The position numbers and the translations under genes were made by a program. 64,000 bases of DNA from Alkalihalobacterium elongatum. Its GTDB lineage: Bacteria > Bacillota > Bacilli > Bacillales > Bacillaceae_F. This document shows, one piece after another, positions 35,724 through 45,681 of the stretch (positions within the stretch are counted from its first letter, which is position 1; each line of letters begins with the position of its first letter). The notes beneath the pieces were generated by a model. That model worked only from the letters and a program-made list of their open reading frames with translations, ran no database searches and had not been told where the DNA came from. Location: NCBI RefSeq assembly GCF_019024285.1, contig NZ_WMKZ01000001.1:186001-250000 (forward strand), read 5' to 3'.

Positions 35724-37400
35724 TTATATAGCTTTTTGTACTCCTTTTTCCCCATCCATAGGGTTTTGAGCATAATATATTTCAGACTCGAGATACGTTA
35801 CATATTTCACCACTTGCTCATCTGTCCATTTAAATTCTTTTTTCATGTATGCAACAATCTCATTTTTCCATTGTTTTACCCAGTTAATATTAAAAAATAA
35901 TGCGCCTGTTCTACGATTAAAGAAATCGATTGGTGTAGCTACCATTTCTTCTTCAATTCCATATTTGATTTGGGCAAAGACTGTAATCGGTAATCGATGG
36001 AGGTCAGCATCTTTTTTATTATTTCTAATAATCTCGTAAATTTTTACTACATTGGATCCGTATAAATGTACAAGCCGTTTTGCATCTTCCGCCGATAAAC
36101 CGAGCTCCTCACCTTTTGTAATCATTTCACTAACATATGACTTAAACTGCGCAGATCCACCGACATCTCCACCTGAAAGCTTCGTACTTGCAGTCGTACA
36201 AGGTTGGGTGTTTCCTAAGTCTATTGCAACAATATCGACAATGCGTTCAGCCATTTTACGGTAACCAGTCAGCTTTCCTCCAGCAATTGAAATAAGACCT
36301 GTCTCGGAAAAGAAAATTTCATCCTTTCGAGAAATTTCAGATGCACTTTTTCCTTCTTCATGAATTAATGGACGCAAACCAGTCCAGCTTGACTCAATAT
36401 CATCGACAGTCAAATTCACAGACGGGAACATATAATTACAAGCAGCAATAATATAATCACGATCTTCCTCTGTCATTCGCGGGTGAGCAATTTCTTCATT
36501 ATAAAATGTATCAGTAGTCCCAATATATGTTTTCCCATCGCGAGGTATGGCGAAAACCATGCGCTTGTCATTTTCTGTATCAAAATATACCGCCTGCTTT
36601 AACGGAAACCGACCGCCATCAATTACGAGGTGAACTCCCTTCGTTAAATATAGATACTTACCTTTCTTTGAGTTATCTTTTACACGCAGTGTATCGACCC
36701 ATGGACCAGCAGCGTTGACAATCTTTTTCGCATAAATACGATATAGTTTACTAGATAAGACATCACGAACTTTAACTCCAACTACTTTTCCATTTTCATA
36801 GATAAACTCTTCTGCTTTTGCATAATTTACTGCTTTGGTGCCACGGTGGACCGCTTCCTTTAATACTTCGAGAGTTAATCGCGCATCATCTGTACGATAC
36901 TCCACGTAAATTCCGCCGCCTTTGAGTTTATCGCTACGTATTAATGGCTCTTTTTCTATGGTCGCCCTTTTAGATAACATTTTACGACGTTCGTCTTTTT
37001 TTACACCAGCTAGATAATCGTAGACCTTTAACCCAATTGATGTTGCTGTCTTTCCAAAAGTTCCTCCTTGGATCATTGGTAATAACATCCATTCTGGTGT
37101 TGTTACGTGAGGTGCATTTTCATAAACAATCGCCCGTTCTTTTCCAACTTCAGCAACGAGCTTAACTTCAAATTGTTTTAAATATCGCAATCCTCCATGA
37201 ACTAGTTTAGTAGATCGGCTTGAAGTACCTGCTGCAAAATCTTGCATTTCAATTAATCCCGTTTTTAACCCCCGCACTTGTGCATCCAGGGCAATACCTG
37301 TTCCTGTAATACCGCCGCCAATTACCAATAAATCCAATGTATGTTTAGACATTTCCTCTAAATAGACTGAACGTTGTTTACTTGAAAAAGAATTTCCCAT
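35724..37400 (-). CDS. glpD: Aerobic glycerol-3-phosphate dehydrogenase
   Basis: 558 residues; oxidises glycerol 3-phosphate to dihydroxyacetone phosphate at the membrane, passing electrons to quinone. The FAD motif GGGITGTG is at 28-35. MQDFAAGTSSRSTKLVHGG, EVGKERAIVYENAPHVT, GGGIYVEYRTDDARL and SSWTGLRPLI are GlpD signatures, and the C-terminal DUF-type helical domain is complete. Two ATGs are adjacent; the second (37398-37400) is seven bases from GGGGAG. It has its own SigA promoter and a GlpP-type leader terminator, and lies downstream of glpF-glpK. Confidence 0.96.
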   Translation of the reverse strand: MGNSFSSKQRSVYLEEMSKHTLDLLVIGGGITGTGIALDAQVRGLKTGLIEMQDFAAGTSSRSTKLVHGGLRYLKQFEVKLVAEVGKERAIVYENAPHVTTPEWMLLPMIQGGTFGKTATSIGLKVYDYLAGVKKDERRKMLSKRATIEKEPLIRSDKLKGGGIYVEYRTDDARLTLEVLKEAVHRGTKAVNYAKAEEFIYENGKVVGVKVRDVLSSKLYRIYAKKIVNAAGPWVDTLRVKDNSKKGKYLYLTKGVHLVIDGGRFPLKQAVYFDTENDKRMVFAIPRDGKTYIGTTDTFYNEEIAHPRMTEEDRDYIIAACNYMFPSVNLTVDDIESSWTGLRPLIHEEGKSASEISRKDEIFFSETGLISIAGGKLTGYRKMAERIVDIVAIDLGNTQPCTTASTKLSGGDVGGSAQFKSYVSEMITKGEELGLSAEDAKRLVHLYGSNVVKIYEIIRNNKKDADLHRLPITVFAQIKYGIEEEMVATPIDFFNRRTGALFFNINWVKQWKNEIVAYMKKEFKWTDEQVVKYVTYLESEIYYAQNPMDGEKGVQKAI

Positions 37401-37438
37401 CATTGATCTCCCCTTTTATTTATCTTATGAGGGCATAC

Positions 37439-37511
37439 AAAAAGAGACCACAACCTCTTAATTTTTACGCAAACACATAAAAATTGAGTGTTGTGGCCTC
37501 TCCTATTCTCC
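37439..37511 (-). promoter_or_regulatory. glpD leader: GlpP antiterminator target
   Basis: On the minus strand the glpD leader contains GGAGAATAGGAGAG (37498-37511) running into a long terminator hairpin (arms about 37443-37467 and 37478-37501) followed by TTTTT at 37439-37443, before the glpD start. The glpF leader has the same layout and motif. In B. subtilis GlpP with glycerol 3-phosphate binds this leader RNA and prevents termination. Confidence 0.82.
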
Positions 37512-37534
37512 GACCTCGATATTAACTTATCATC

Positions 37535-37563
37535 ATTATAATACTATTTAAAATGTTTTGCAA
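37535..37563 (-). promoter_or_regulatory. glpD promoter
   Basis: On the minus strand TTGCAA (37558-37563), a 17-bp spacer and the consensus TATAAT (37535-37540). The -35 sits only 10 bp from the glpK stop, and ATGTTT-TGC-AAACAT around it is a short dyad. Confidence 0.8.
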
Positions 37564-37572
37564 ACATAATAT

Positions 37573-39090
<1,518 letters not shown>

Positions 39091-39126
39091 TTATATTATT
39101 AATACTATAAAATTTACTTGATATAA

Positions 39127-39954
39127 CTAAGCTGTTGCTTTTTTATTTATCGGAAGAGCTTTTAATTGTTTTTGCTTCTCCATTTGTAATGTTAATAGAA
39201 GGACAGCAACAAATGCTGTACTAAAATACCATAATGCCGAATAGACAATTCCTTCAAATACAGCGGCGTAAAATAAGGCTCCAAGACCTCCACCAATAAT
39301 GGGGCCAACCACTGGAATCCATGCATAACCCCAATCAGATGAACCTTTACCTGCAATCGGTAAAATAAAGTGGGCAATTCTCGGTCCTAGGTCACGAGCT
39401 GGATTAATCGCATAACCTGTCGTCCCACCTAAAGAAAGTCCAATAACGACAATTAGAAATCCGACAATTAATGGATTAAGTCCTTCTGTGAATTCATTGG
39501 CACCAATTGCCAATAATCCTAAGACTAACACAAAAGTACCTAGAACTTCACTAAAATAGTTAGATGGTGTATGAGAAATTGCAGGGCCTGTTGAGAAAAC
39601 AGCTAATTTCGCTCCTTGATCTTTCGTTTCTTTCCAATGTGGATAGTAGTGCAGCCATACGAGTGTTGCGCCAATAAAAGCGCCTAAGATTTGAGCTGCA
39701 ATGTATAGCGGTACATCATTCCAAGGAAATTCATCTACTAAAGCCATTCCAACGGTTACTGCTGGGTTGAGGTGAGCACCGCTGATCGCCCCAACAGCAT
39801 AAACGGCCGTTGCTACGCCAAGTCCCCAAGCCATCGTAATAGCGATCCATCCACCATTTTCAGCTTTTGATCCTTTCAGAACACATCCAGCGACTACTCC
39901 TCCCCCAAAAATAATCAAAATCATCGTACCAATCATTTCACCAACAAACGGCAA
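39127..39954 (-). CDS. glpF: Glycerol uptake facilitator (aquaglyceroporin)
   Basis: 275 residues, six membrane helices and two half-helices. The NPA boxes are HLNPAVTVG (Asn63-Pro-Ala65) and AINPARDLGPR (Asn184-Pro-Ala186), the latter with the Asp typical of glycerol channels. Start: GGAGG is only two bases from the ATG at 39958-39960 but eight from the in-frame TTG at 39952-39954, which also gives the usual MPFVGEMIGT; I chose TTG, with the ATG as alternative. First gene of glpF-glpK, with a cre-overlapped promoter and GlpP leader. Confidence 0.93.
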   Translation of the reverse strand: MPFVGEMIGTMILIIFGGGVVAGCVLKGSKAENGGWIAITMAWGLGVATAVYAVGAISGAHLNPAVTVGMALVDEFPWNDVPLYIAAQILGAFIGATLVWLHYYPHWKETKDQGAKLAVFSTGPAISHTPSNYFSEVLGTFVLVLGLLAIGANEFTEGLNPLIVGFLIVVIGLSLGGTTGYAINPARDLGPRIAHFILPIAGKGSSDWGYAWIPVVGPIIGGGLGALFYAAVFEGIVYSALWYFSTAFVAVLLLTLQMEKQKQLKALPINKKATA

Positions 39955-39983
39955 TTTCATTTCCTCCTTTTAATTCAGAAGAC

Positions 39984-40051
39984 AAAAAAAGAGATCAGTA
40001 AATCAGTCATCATTAAAAAATGATAACTACTTTACTGATCTCCGTGTCTCC
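39984..40051 (-). promoter_or_regulatory. glpF leader: GlpP antiterminator target
   Basis: On the minus strand GGAGACACGGAGA (40039-40051) enters a hairpin with a 12-bp outer stem GAGATCAGTAAA (arms 39991-40002 and 40031-40042) plus an inner ATCATT/AATGAT stem. Seven T follow (39984-39990), ahead of the glpF start. The motif GGAGA-N3-GGAGA is shared with the glpD leader. Confidence 0.82.
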
Positions 40052-40075
40052 ATCAGAAATATTAACTTGTAAACT

Positions 40076-40104
40076 ATTAAAACAAAATCTGAAAACGCTG
40101 TCAA
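40076..40104 (-). promoter_or_regulatory. glpF promoter overlapped by a cre site
   Basis: On the minus strand TTGACA (40099-40104), 17-bp spacer, TTTAAT (40076-40081). TGACAGCGTTTTCA (40090-40103) fits the CcpA-binding cre consensus TGWNANCGNTNWCA at every fixed position and overlaps the -35, so glucose-type repression is expected. Confidence 0.75.
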
Positions 40105-40136
40105 TCTATTAACTCAAAAATGTTCAATAATAAAAA

Positions 40137-40176
40137 AACGGTGCCTGGCACCCCTTATAGGGTGCCAGGCACCGTT
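40137..40176. repeat. GGTGCCTGGCACC hairpin after htpG
   Basis: Perfect 17-bp arms (AACGGTGCCTGGCACCC / its complement) with loop CTTATA, 29 bp after the htpG stop. AAAAAA precedes it on the plus strand, which reads as a T-run after the stem for minus-strand transcripts: a terminator of htpG built from the repeat. Confidence 0.88.
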
Positions 40177-40204
40177 ATCACTTTAAAGCAATAAAGCAAC
40201 CCTA

Positions 40205-42085
40205 CTATACCATAACCTTACAAATATCATTTGTAAATTCAACTGGGTCTTGAATTGGTAACCCTTCAATTAGAAGTGCTTGGTTATAGAGTAAGTTAGT
40301 AAACAATGTTAGCTTATCTTTATCTTGAACAAAAGCGTCTTTTAATGACTTGAATACGTCATGATTAATGTTGATTTCTAACACTTTATCTGCTTGGACA
40401 TTTTGGTTATTTGGCATTGCTTTAAGAATTTTTTCCATTTCAATAGAAACTTCACCTTCTGTTGAAATGCAGACAGGGTGAGATTTCAAGCGCTTGGATG
40501 CGCGTACATCTTTTACTTTTCCTGATAAGATGTCTTTCATATAATCGAATAGTTCTTTATTCTCGCTTTGTTCTGTTTCAGTTTGATTTTCATTTTCTTC
40601 ATCGATTCCTAAGTCACCACTTGAAACCGACTTGAACTCTTTTTCTTTATAAGACATTAACATTTTAATTGCAAACTCGTCGATCTCATCTGTAAAGTAT
40701 AAAATTTCATAGCCTTTATCTAGTACAATTTCTGTTTGCGGAAGTTTCTCAATTCGATCGTGCGAGTCTCCAGAAGCATAGTAAATATACTTTTGATCTT
40801 CTGGCATACGTTCAACATATTCAGCTAATGTGACCAATTTCTTTTCTTTTGAAGAGTAGAACATAATTAAATCTTGCAAATCTTCCTTATGTTGACCAAA
40901 GTCACTATACACGCCATACTTCAACTGTCTACCAAATGTTTCGAAGAACTGCTCATATTTTTCACGTTCATCTTTTAATAAGCTTTGAAGCTGGCTCTTA
41001 ATTTTGTTTTTAATATTTTTAGCGATGAGCTTAAGCTGACGGTCGTGCTGAAGAATTTCCCTTGAGATATTTAGAGAAAGGTCTTCTGAATCAACCATAC
41101 CTTTTACAAAGCTAAAATAATCAGGTAGTAAGTCTGCACATTTATTCATAATTAATACTCCGCTTGAATATAGCTCGAATCCTTTTTCAAACTCTGGACT
41201 ATAGAAGTCAAACGGCATTTTTTCTGGGATGAAAAGAATAGCATTGTAGCGTATTGCACCGTCAACACTAATGTGAATATGCTTTAAAGGCTTGTCAAAT
41301 CCGTAATGCTTTTCTTGGTAGAAATTCTCGTAATCTTCATCAGTTAATTCGTTTTTATTTTTTCGCCAAATTGGCACCATACTGTTAATGGTTTGCTCTT
41401 CTTTGAATTCTTCAAATTCATTATTTTCGCTACCTTCTTTTGGTCTTTGACTCGTAACTTCCATCTTGATTGGATATCGAATAAAGTCAGAGTACTTTTT
41501 AATTATGCCTTTTAGACGATATTCTTCTAAATATTCATCATATGTTTCATCTTCTGTGTTTTCTTTAATTGTTAAAATAATTTCTGTTCCAATCGTATCT
41601 TTTTGTGCTTCTTCAATCGTATATCCATCAGCACCTTCTGACTCCCATTTGTACGCAACGTCACTTCCGAGAGCTCTTGTTGTTACTGTGACAACATCAG
41701 CTACCATGAATGCGGAATAGAAACCAACTCCAAATTGACCGATAATATCATGACCATCTTTCAGTTCGTTTTCATTTTTAAAAGCTAAAGATCCACTTTT
41801 CGCGATTGTTCCAAGGTTGTTTTCTAACTCCTCTTTCGTCATCCCGATTCCAGTGTCTGTGATTTTAAGCGTGCGGCTCTCTTTATCCGCCTCAATTTTT
41901 ATGTAGTAGTTATCTTTCTCGAATTGTAAACTATCATCTGTTAGAGCTTTATAGTAAATTTTATCGATTGCATCACTAGAATTAGAAATAAGCTCTCTTA
42001 GAAAAATCTCTTTTTGAGAGTAGATTGAATTAATCATCATCTCTAACAGTCTTTTTGACTCTGCTTGAAACTGCTTCTTCGCCAT
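40205..42085 (-). CDS. htpG: Molecular chaperone HtpG (Hsp90)
   Basis: 626 residues, full length. N-terminal GHKL ATPase: [35 protein letters not shown] and [15 protein letters not shown]. Middle domain with [16 protein letters not shown]-type motif ([16 protein letters not shown]), and a C-terminal dimerisation domain. It assists folding of stress-damaged proteins in the cytoplasm. ATG 42083-42085 is preceded by AAAGGGGAAG; six upstream codons lack a site. Preceded by a SigA promoter and a CIRCE operator, hence HrcA control is likely. Confidence 0.97.
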   Translation of the reverse strand: MAKKQFQAESKRLLEMMINSIYSQKEIFLRELISNSSDAIDKIYYKALTDDSLQFEKDNYYIKIEADKESRTLKITDTGIGMTKEELENNLGTIAKSGSLAFKNENELKDGHDIIGQFGVGFYSAFMVADVVTVTTRALGSDVAYKWESEGADGYTIEEAQKDTIGTEIILTIKENTEDETYDEYLEEYRLKGIIKKYSDFIRYPIKMEVTSQRPKEGSENNEFEEFKEEQTINSMVPIWRKNKNELTDEDYENFYQEKHYGFDKPLKHIHISVDGAIRYNAILFIPEKMPFDFYSPEFEKGFELYSSGVLIMNKCADLLPDYFSFVKGMVDSEDLSLNISREILQHDRQLKLIAKNIKNKIKSQLQSLLKDEREKYEQFFETFGRQLKYGVYSDFGQHKEDLQDLIMFYSSKEKKLVTLAEYVERMPEDQKYIYYASGDSHDRIEKLPQTEIVLDKGYEILYFTDEIDEFAIKMLMSYKEKEFKSVSSGDLGIDEENENQTETEQSENKELFDYMKDILSGKVKDVRASKRLKSHPVCISTEGEVSIEMEKILKAMPNNQNVQADKVLEININHDVFKSLKDAFVQDKDKLTLFTNLLYNQALLIEGLPIQDPVEFTNDICKVMV

Positions 42086-42135
42086 GGAAACTTCCCCTTT
42101 CAATCACTATTCTTTTTTATAATTTCACCTTAATT

Positions 42136-42162
42136 CTAGCACTCTTCCCTTCAGAGTGCTAA
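42136..42162 (-). promoter_or_regulatory. CIRCE operator (HrcA) of htpG
   Basis: On the minus strand TTAGCACTC-N9-GAGTGCTAG, 17 of 18 arm bases matching the CIRCE consensus TTAGCACTC-N9-GAGTGCTAA. It lies directly downstream of the -10 and 51 bp before the htpG start. Confidence 0.92.
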
Positions 42163-42171
42163 CCCAATAAT

Positions 42172-42200
42172 TAAATAACACAAAAGCGAAGCTTTGTCAA
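42172..42200 (-). promoter_or_regulatory. htpG promoter
   Basis: On the minus strand TTGACA (42195-42200), 17-bp spacer, TATTTA (42172-42177), immediately upstream of the CIRCE element. Confidence 0.7.
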
Positions 42201-42214
42201 GAACCGCAAATATA

Positions 42215-42264
42215 CGGTGCCTGGCACCTTTAACACAGCAGAGTATAAAAGGTGCCTGGCACCG
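42215..42264. repeat. GGTGCCTGGCACC repeat pair after the PH-domain gene
   Basis: Two copies of GGTGCCTGGCACC (42216-42228 and 42251-42263), extended to CGGTGCC...CACCTTT and AAAGGTG...GGCACCG, form a stem with one central T-T mismatch and a 19-nt loop. The pair is 15 bp after the stop of the next minus-strand gene and just upstream of the htpG promoter. Confidence 0.85.
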
Positions 42265-42278
42265 CTTGAATTCTTCCA

Positions 42279-42707
42279 TTACCTCATCCCAATTATTTCT
42301 TTTACTTTTTCATCTAACTGAATGTTGGGGTTTTCTTTCAGTAGCTCAAGTATAAATTGACGTTCCTCAACAGGTGAAATGAGCGTAAAGTCATAGAATT
42401 TTCCATAAACAATTTCGAGCCTGTTGATAGACAAAGCCGGTGCTGAAAGTGGATTTTTTGTTTTATTAATTTTCGATATATCCGCGATATTAATCGTTTT
42501 ATTGAAAGGACCATATTTGATTTTAAGTTGTTTATCTGTCAACAGGTAACCTGTCCCAAACCATAGCCATACCATAAAACCAGCTATCGGAATAGCTATG
42601 GCGAACGCAATCATTTCTCTACCTAAAATTGGCATCATCAACGAAAATAGGACTGTTGCCCATATAATAATGCCTAACCACAGATCTTTTTCTGATGGAT
42701 AATGCAT
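42279..42707 (-). CDS. Bacterial PH-domain membrane protein (YyaB-like)
   Basis: 142 residues: two N-terminal membrane helices (about 9-26 and 31-51), then a PH-like domain. LLTDKQLKIKYGPFNKTINI, SKINKTKNPLSAPALS and RLEIVYGKFYDFTLISP are the conserved blocks of the bPH family that includes B. subtilis YyaB. Function unknown. AGGGGCGG precedes the ATG. Confidence 0.78.
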   Translation of the reverse strand: MHYPSEKDLWLGIIIWATVLFSLMMPILGREMIAFAIAIPIAGFMVWLWFGTGYLLTDKQLKIKYGPFNKTINIADISKINKTKNPLSAPALSINRLEIVYGKFYDFTLISPVEERQFILELLKENPNIQLDEKVKEIIGMR

Positions 42708-42759
42708 ATAACACCGCCCCTCTTAATCTCAGTTAAATGATGACATGCCAATGCCCTGT

Positions 42760-42885
42760 TTACTTAAATGTATCGTAACCCTTCGTTTTCTTTTCCCACT
42801 CTTCATTAAATCTTTCTTTCTCTTCTTTACGTTTATACTCAAAAAAAGGTTTCACTCTTTGAAAAAAGCTTCTTAATGAACTCAT
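42760..42885 (-). CDS. Possible 41-residue charged protein
   Basis: ATG 42883-42885 to TAA: a very basic/acidic small protein, MSSLRSFFQRVKPFFEYKRK then EEKERFNEEWEKKTKGYDTF. No hydrophobic segment. The only upstream match to a ribosome binding site is AGGA at 11 bases, which is weak. It fills the gap between the PH-domain gene and the germination operon; composition is protein-like, but coding is not proven. Confidence 0.45.
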   Translation of the reverse strand: MSSLRSFFQRVKPFFEYKRKEEKERFNEEWEKKTKGYDTFK

Positions 42886-42989
42886 TGGAATTCATTCCTA
42901 CAAATTTTTATACATGCTCATAATTTCCGTAATTTGAGAAAAACTAAAGAAAAATTGTAAACAACACCATTTATTAGGGGTGGTCTTCA

Positions 42990-43202
42990 ATGGAAAATTT
43001 TTTTGATAACGTCTTAGGTTTTCTGCCGCAACGCTCCATTGTTTGGACGGCTTTAGGATCAGCTCTAATCGTCATTGCTTTTCAAAAAGGTTCGCAAAAA
43101 TTACAGGAATTTGTGAAGTTGCCATACATGGAAGAGGAAAATCAACAGAAACGCAAAGAGATTTTAGGACAATCTGGGAAAGATCAGCAATCGAAATCTT
43201 AA
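42990..43202 (+). CDS. Small membrane protein heading a germinant-receptor operon
   Basis: 70 residues: one likely membrane helix (about 17-32, IVWTALGSALIVIAFQ) after an amphipathic start, then a charged tail. It is 13 bp before the GerB-type gene and clearly in its operon. Small (about 75-residue) membrane proteins encoded with germinant receptors, called D subunits, modulate receptor function in some Bacillus species; this gene has the right size and position, but I cannot establish homology. AGGGGTGG precedes the ATG. Confidence 0.7.
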   Translation: MENFFDNVLGFLPQRSIVWTALGSALIVIAFQKGSQKLQEFVKLPYMEEENQQKRKEILGQSGKDQQSKS

Positions 43203-43215
43203 AGGAGTCAAAACA

Positions 43216-44346
43216 ATGAGCAATAAAAAGGATTATGAAATTAGCCCAATTGAGATGGGGATTTCCTTAACCTCTTTAATTTTCGGAGTGGGCATCTTGA
43301 CATTACCAAGAACTTTAGCAAATGAAGTAGGAACTACTGATGGCTGGATTTCGATCCTTTTAGCAGGATTTATTTCAATTGGGTTAATCTATTTATACAC
43401 TCAATTACAAAAAAATTTTCCAAACCGAACATACCTTCAATTCTTAGCTGAAGGAAAAATAGGTAAATGGGTCGCCAAATTCATGGGCATTCTTTTTACT
43501 ATTTATTTAGTTGTTTTAGTTAGTATTCAAGCGAGAATATTGGCGATGGCTGTTAAAATGTATTTGATTGACCAAACTCCATCAGAAGTCCTCGTCGCGA
43601 TTATTCTCCTTCTCATAACCTATGCAGTATCAAAGGGCGTCCAGGGAATTATTCATATTCATTTGATGTTTACCCCGTTTATTTTTGTCGCATTATTTAC
43701 TATCATGATATTCAATTTTAATGAAGCTCAATTTGATCGCTTACTTCCAGTTATGAGTGAGGGGATTAGTCCAGTTTTATATGGCGTTTTACCTCCTATG
43801 TTTTCGTTCGCTGGGGTCTTTCTTTTATTCTTTTTTATGGCCTATATGAAAGAGTCGGACTTACGTTCAGGAACGATTAGCCTATTTATGCTTGCAACGA
43901 CTCTCATTTATGCTTTTCTAACCATTACCGCATACGGAGTATTCGGCCTAGAAATGACTATGGTGATTACGTTCCCGGCGGTTGAGTTAGCTAAGGAAAT
44001 CGAATTAATCGGTGCCTTTATTGAACGATTTGAATCAATTTTTCTCACGATATATATCATGGCGATTTTTACATCGATGGCCAACATTCTTTTTGTCATC
44101 CATCAAATTTTTAAGGAACAATTTATTCAATCTCAGAAGATGCAAACTTATCTTCCAGCCATGCTCATCTTTTTAATTTTTTTAATTGCCTTTATTCCTA
44201 ATTCATTCACTGAAATGCAAACCACTGGTAGATATGTAGGTCTATTAGGAGATGGATTAATAATAAGTACATTTATCATCGGCTTTTTAACGGTTTGGTT
44301 CCGAAACCGAAGTAAATCTTCTATTAAGAATAGTAGTTCAATGTAA
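43216..44346 (+). CDS. Spore germinant receptor B subunit (GerAB/GerKB family permease)
   Basis: 376 residues with ten or more membrane helices, the amino acid/polyamine-type transporter fold. The start EISPIEMGISLTSLIFGVGI with LTLPRTLANEVGTTDGWI is the family signature. It sits in the spore inner membrane, and B subunits contain the germinant-binding site. AAAGGAG precedes the ATG. Operon order here is small gene-B-C-A, whereas the common orders start with A. Confidence 0.9.
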   Translation: MSNKKDYEISPIEMGISLTSLIFGVGILTLPRTLANEVGTTDGWISILLAGFISIGLIYLYTQLQKNFPNRTYLQFLAEGKIGKWVAKFMGILFTIYLVVLVSIQARILAMAVKMYLIDQTPSEVLVAIILLLITYAVSKGVQGIIHIHLMFTPFIFVALFTIMIFNFNEAQFDRLLPVMSEGISPVLYGVLPPMFSFAGVFLLFFFMAYMKESDLRSGTISLFMLATTLIYAFLTITAYGVFGLEMTMVITFPAVELAKEIELIGAFIERFESIFLTIYIMAIFTSMANILFVIHQIFKEQFIQSQKMQTYLPAMLIFLIFLIAFIPNSFTEMQTTGRYVGLLGDGLIISTFIIGFLTVWFRNRSKSSIKNSSSM

Positions 44347-44436
44347 AGTGGTTAAGCTACTCTTAGGGTTTAAAGGGGTACCTGCAACAATAGTTAAGAA
44401 AGTAACACGATTACGAAAAAACAAGGGGGATGTAGA

Positions 44437-45660
44437 ATGAAAAAAATAATTTATTTTACCCTCCTCATCCTGCTCGTCCCTTTCCTCATCGGGTGCTGGG
44501 ATCTTAATGAAATTGAAGAAATTGGATTTGTAGTCGCACTCGGATTCGATCCAACTGAAAATGAAGAAGAAAAGCTAAGGACGTATGAACGAGAAAGAAG
44601 ACACCGTATTTCTCGAAATGCAGAACATCCCCAATTATTTGATGCGACCTTTAACGTTGCAATCCCGAGCAAAATCGAAGCACAAGAAGGTGGGAGAACA
44701 GGGCGAGCTTATTTCAATATTACAACAACCGACTTGACCAACTTCAACACAATTCGAGAAGCTTCTGCCAGAAGAAGTAGAAGACTCAATTTCGAGCATT
44801 TAAAAGTAATGATCTATAATGAAAATTTAGTGCGAGGCACACCCATGCTTAAACATTTAACAGATTGGTATATTCGAGACCACGAAATGAGGAGAAAATC
44901 TTATGTCTATATTACAAGTGCCAATACGAAGGATATTTTAAATATTAAGTTGCCACTTGAAGAAATGATAGCCACTTCCATTGAAGACATCACTGATAAT
45001 TATCAATCTCTTTTGGAGATGCCTTCGCCCACAACAATTGGTGAAATAGCTAGTCATATTACTGGTAAAGAGAGTTTTATAATCCCACAAATTAAACTAG
45101 TGGGTAATGATTTGATAATTACAGGAGCCGCCGTATTTCTAGGAAAAGAAAACACGATGCTAGGTTGGCTAACTGAAGAAGAGATAAAAGGCTATAATTG
45201 GATTATAGGTGACGCCCAAAACGTGATTATCGAAGTGGAGTACGACGAAGGTCAAGGAGAATTCTTTGTATATGAAGTAGTCGAAATGGATACTACCATT
45301 GATTATCGCCGCGAAAATAACCGTAATATTTTTGATGTTAAATTAAGAGCTGAAGGATCACTAGGAGAAAGTTGGCTTAATGATGTGGAGATTAATAATG
45401 AAGAGACGATCCGTGAACTAGAAGCCCTTATCGAAAAAGAAATTGTTCGGCAAGTTAATATTAGCATTGAAAAAGTTCAGAATGATTATCAAGCGGATAT
45501 TTTCGGGTTCCATAAAAAAATTCGGCAACAACAATATCCTTATTGGAAAACGATAAAAGAAAACTGGGAGGGCGAAGGCGGAGAGTTCCAAAATGCCGAT
45601 GTGAATGTGTCAGCCGTCGTTAAAATACGCCATTATATGTTAAACGAACGCTTAGAATAG
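44437..45660 (+). CDS. Spore germinant receptor C subunit (Ger(x)C lipoprotein)
   Basis: 407 residues. The signal peptide ends at LIGC with lipidated Cys20, followed by the hallmark WDLNEIEE. ARRSRRLNFEHLKVMIYNE and TDWYIRDHEMRRKSYV are conserved in the N-terminal domain, and the C-terminal domain ends KENWEGEGGEFQNADVNVSA, the usual W-x6-G-F/A pattern. An unusual feature is a charged insertion (residues 39-58, ENEEEKLRTYERERRHRISR) near the start. AGGGGGATGTAG precedes the ATG. Confidence 0.9.
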   Translation: MKKIIYFTLLILLVPFLIGCWDLNEIEEIGFVVALGFDPTENEEEKLRTYERERRHRISRNAEHPQLFDATFNVAIPSKIEAQEGGRTGRAYFNITTTDLTNFNTIREASARRSRRLNFEHLKVMIYNENLVRGTPMLKHLTDWYIRDHEMRRKSYVYITSANTKDILNIKLPLEEMIATSIEDITDNYQSLLEMPSPTTIGEIASHITGKESFIIPQIKLVGNDLIITGAAVFLGKENTMLGWLTEEEIKGYNWIIGDAQNVIIEVEYDEGQGEFFVYEVVEMDTTIDYRRENNRNIFDVKLRAEGSLGESWLNDVEINNEETIRELEALIEKEIVRQVNISIEKVQNDYQADIFGFHKKIRQQQYPYWKTIKENWEGEGGEFQNADVNVSAVVKIRHYMLNERLE

Positions 45661-45681
45661 CCGTTATTGGAGGTGACTTAA

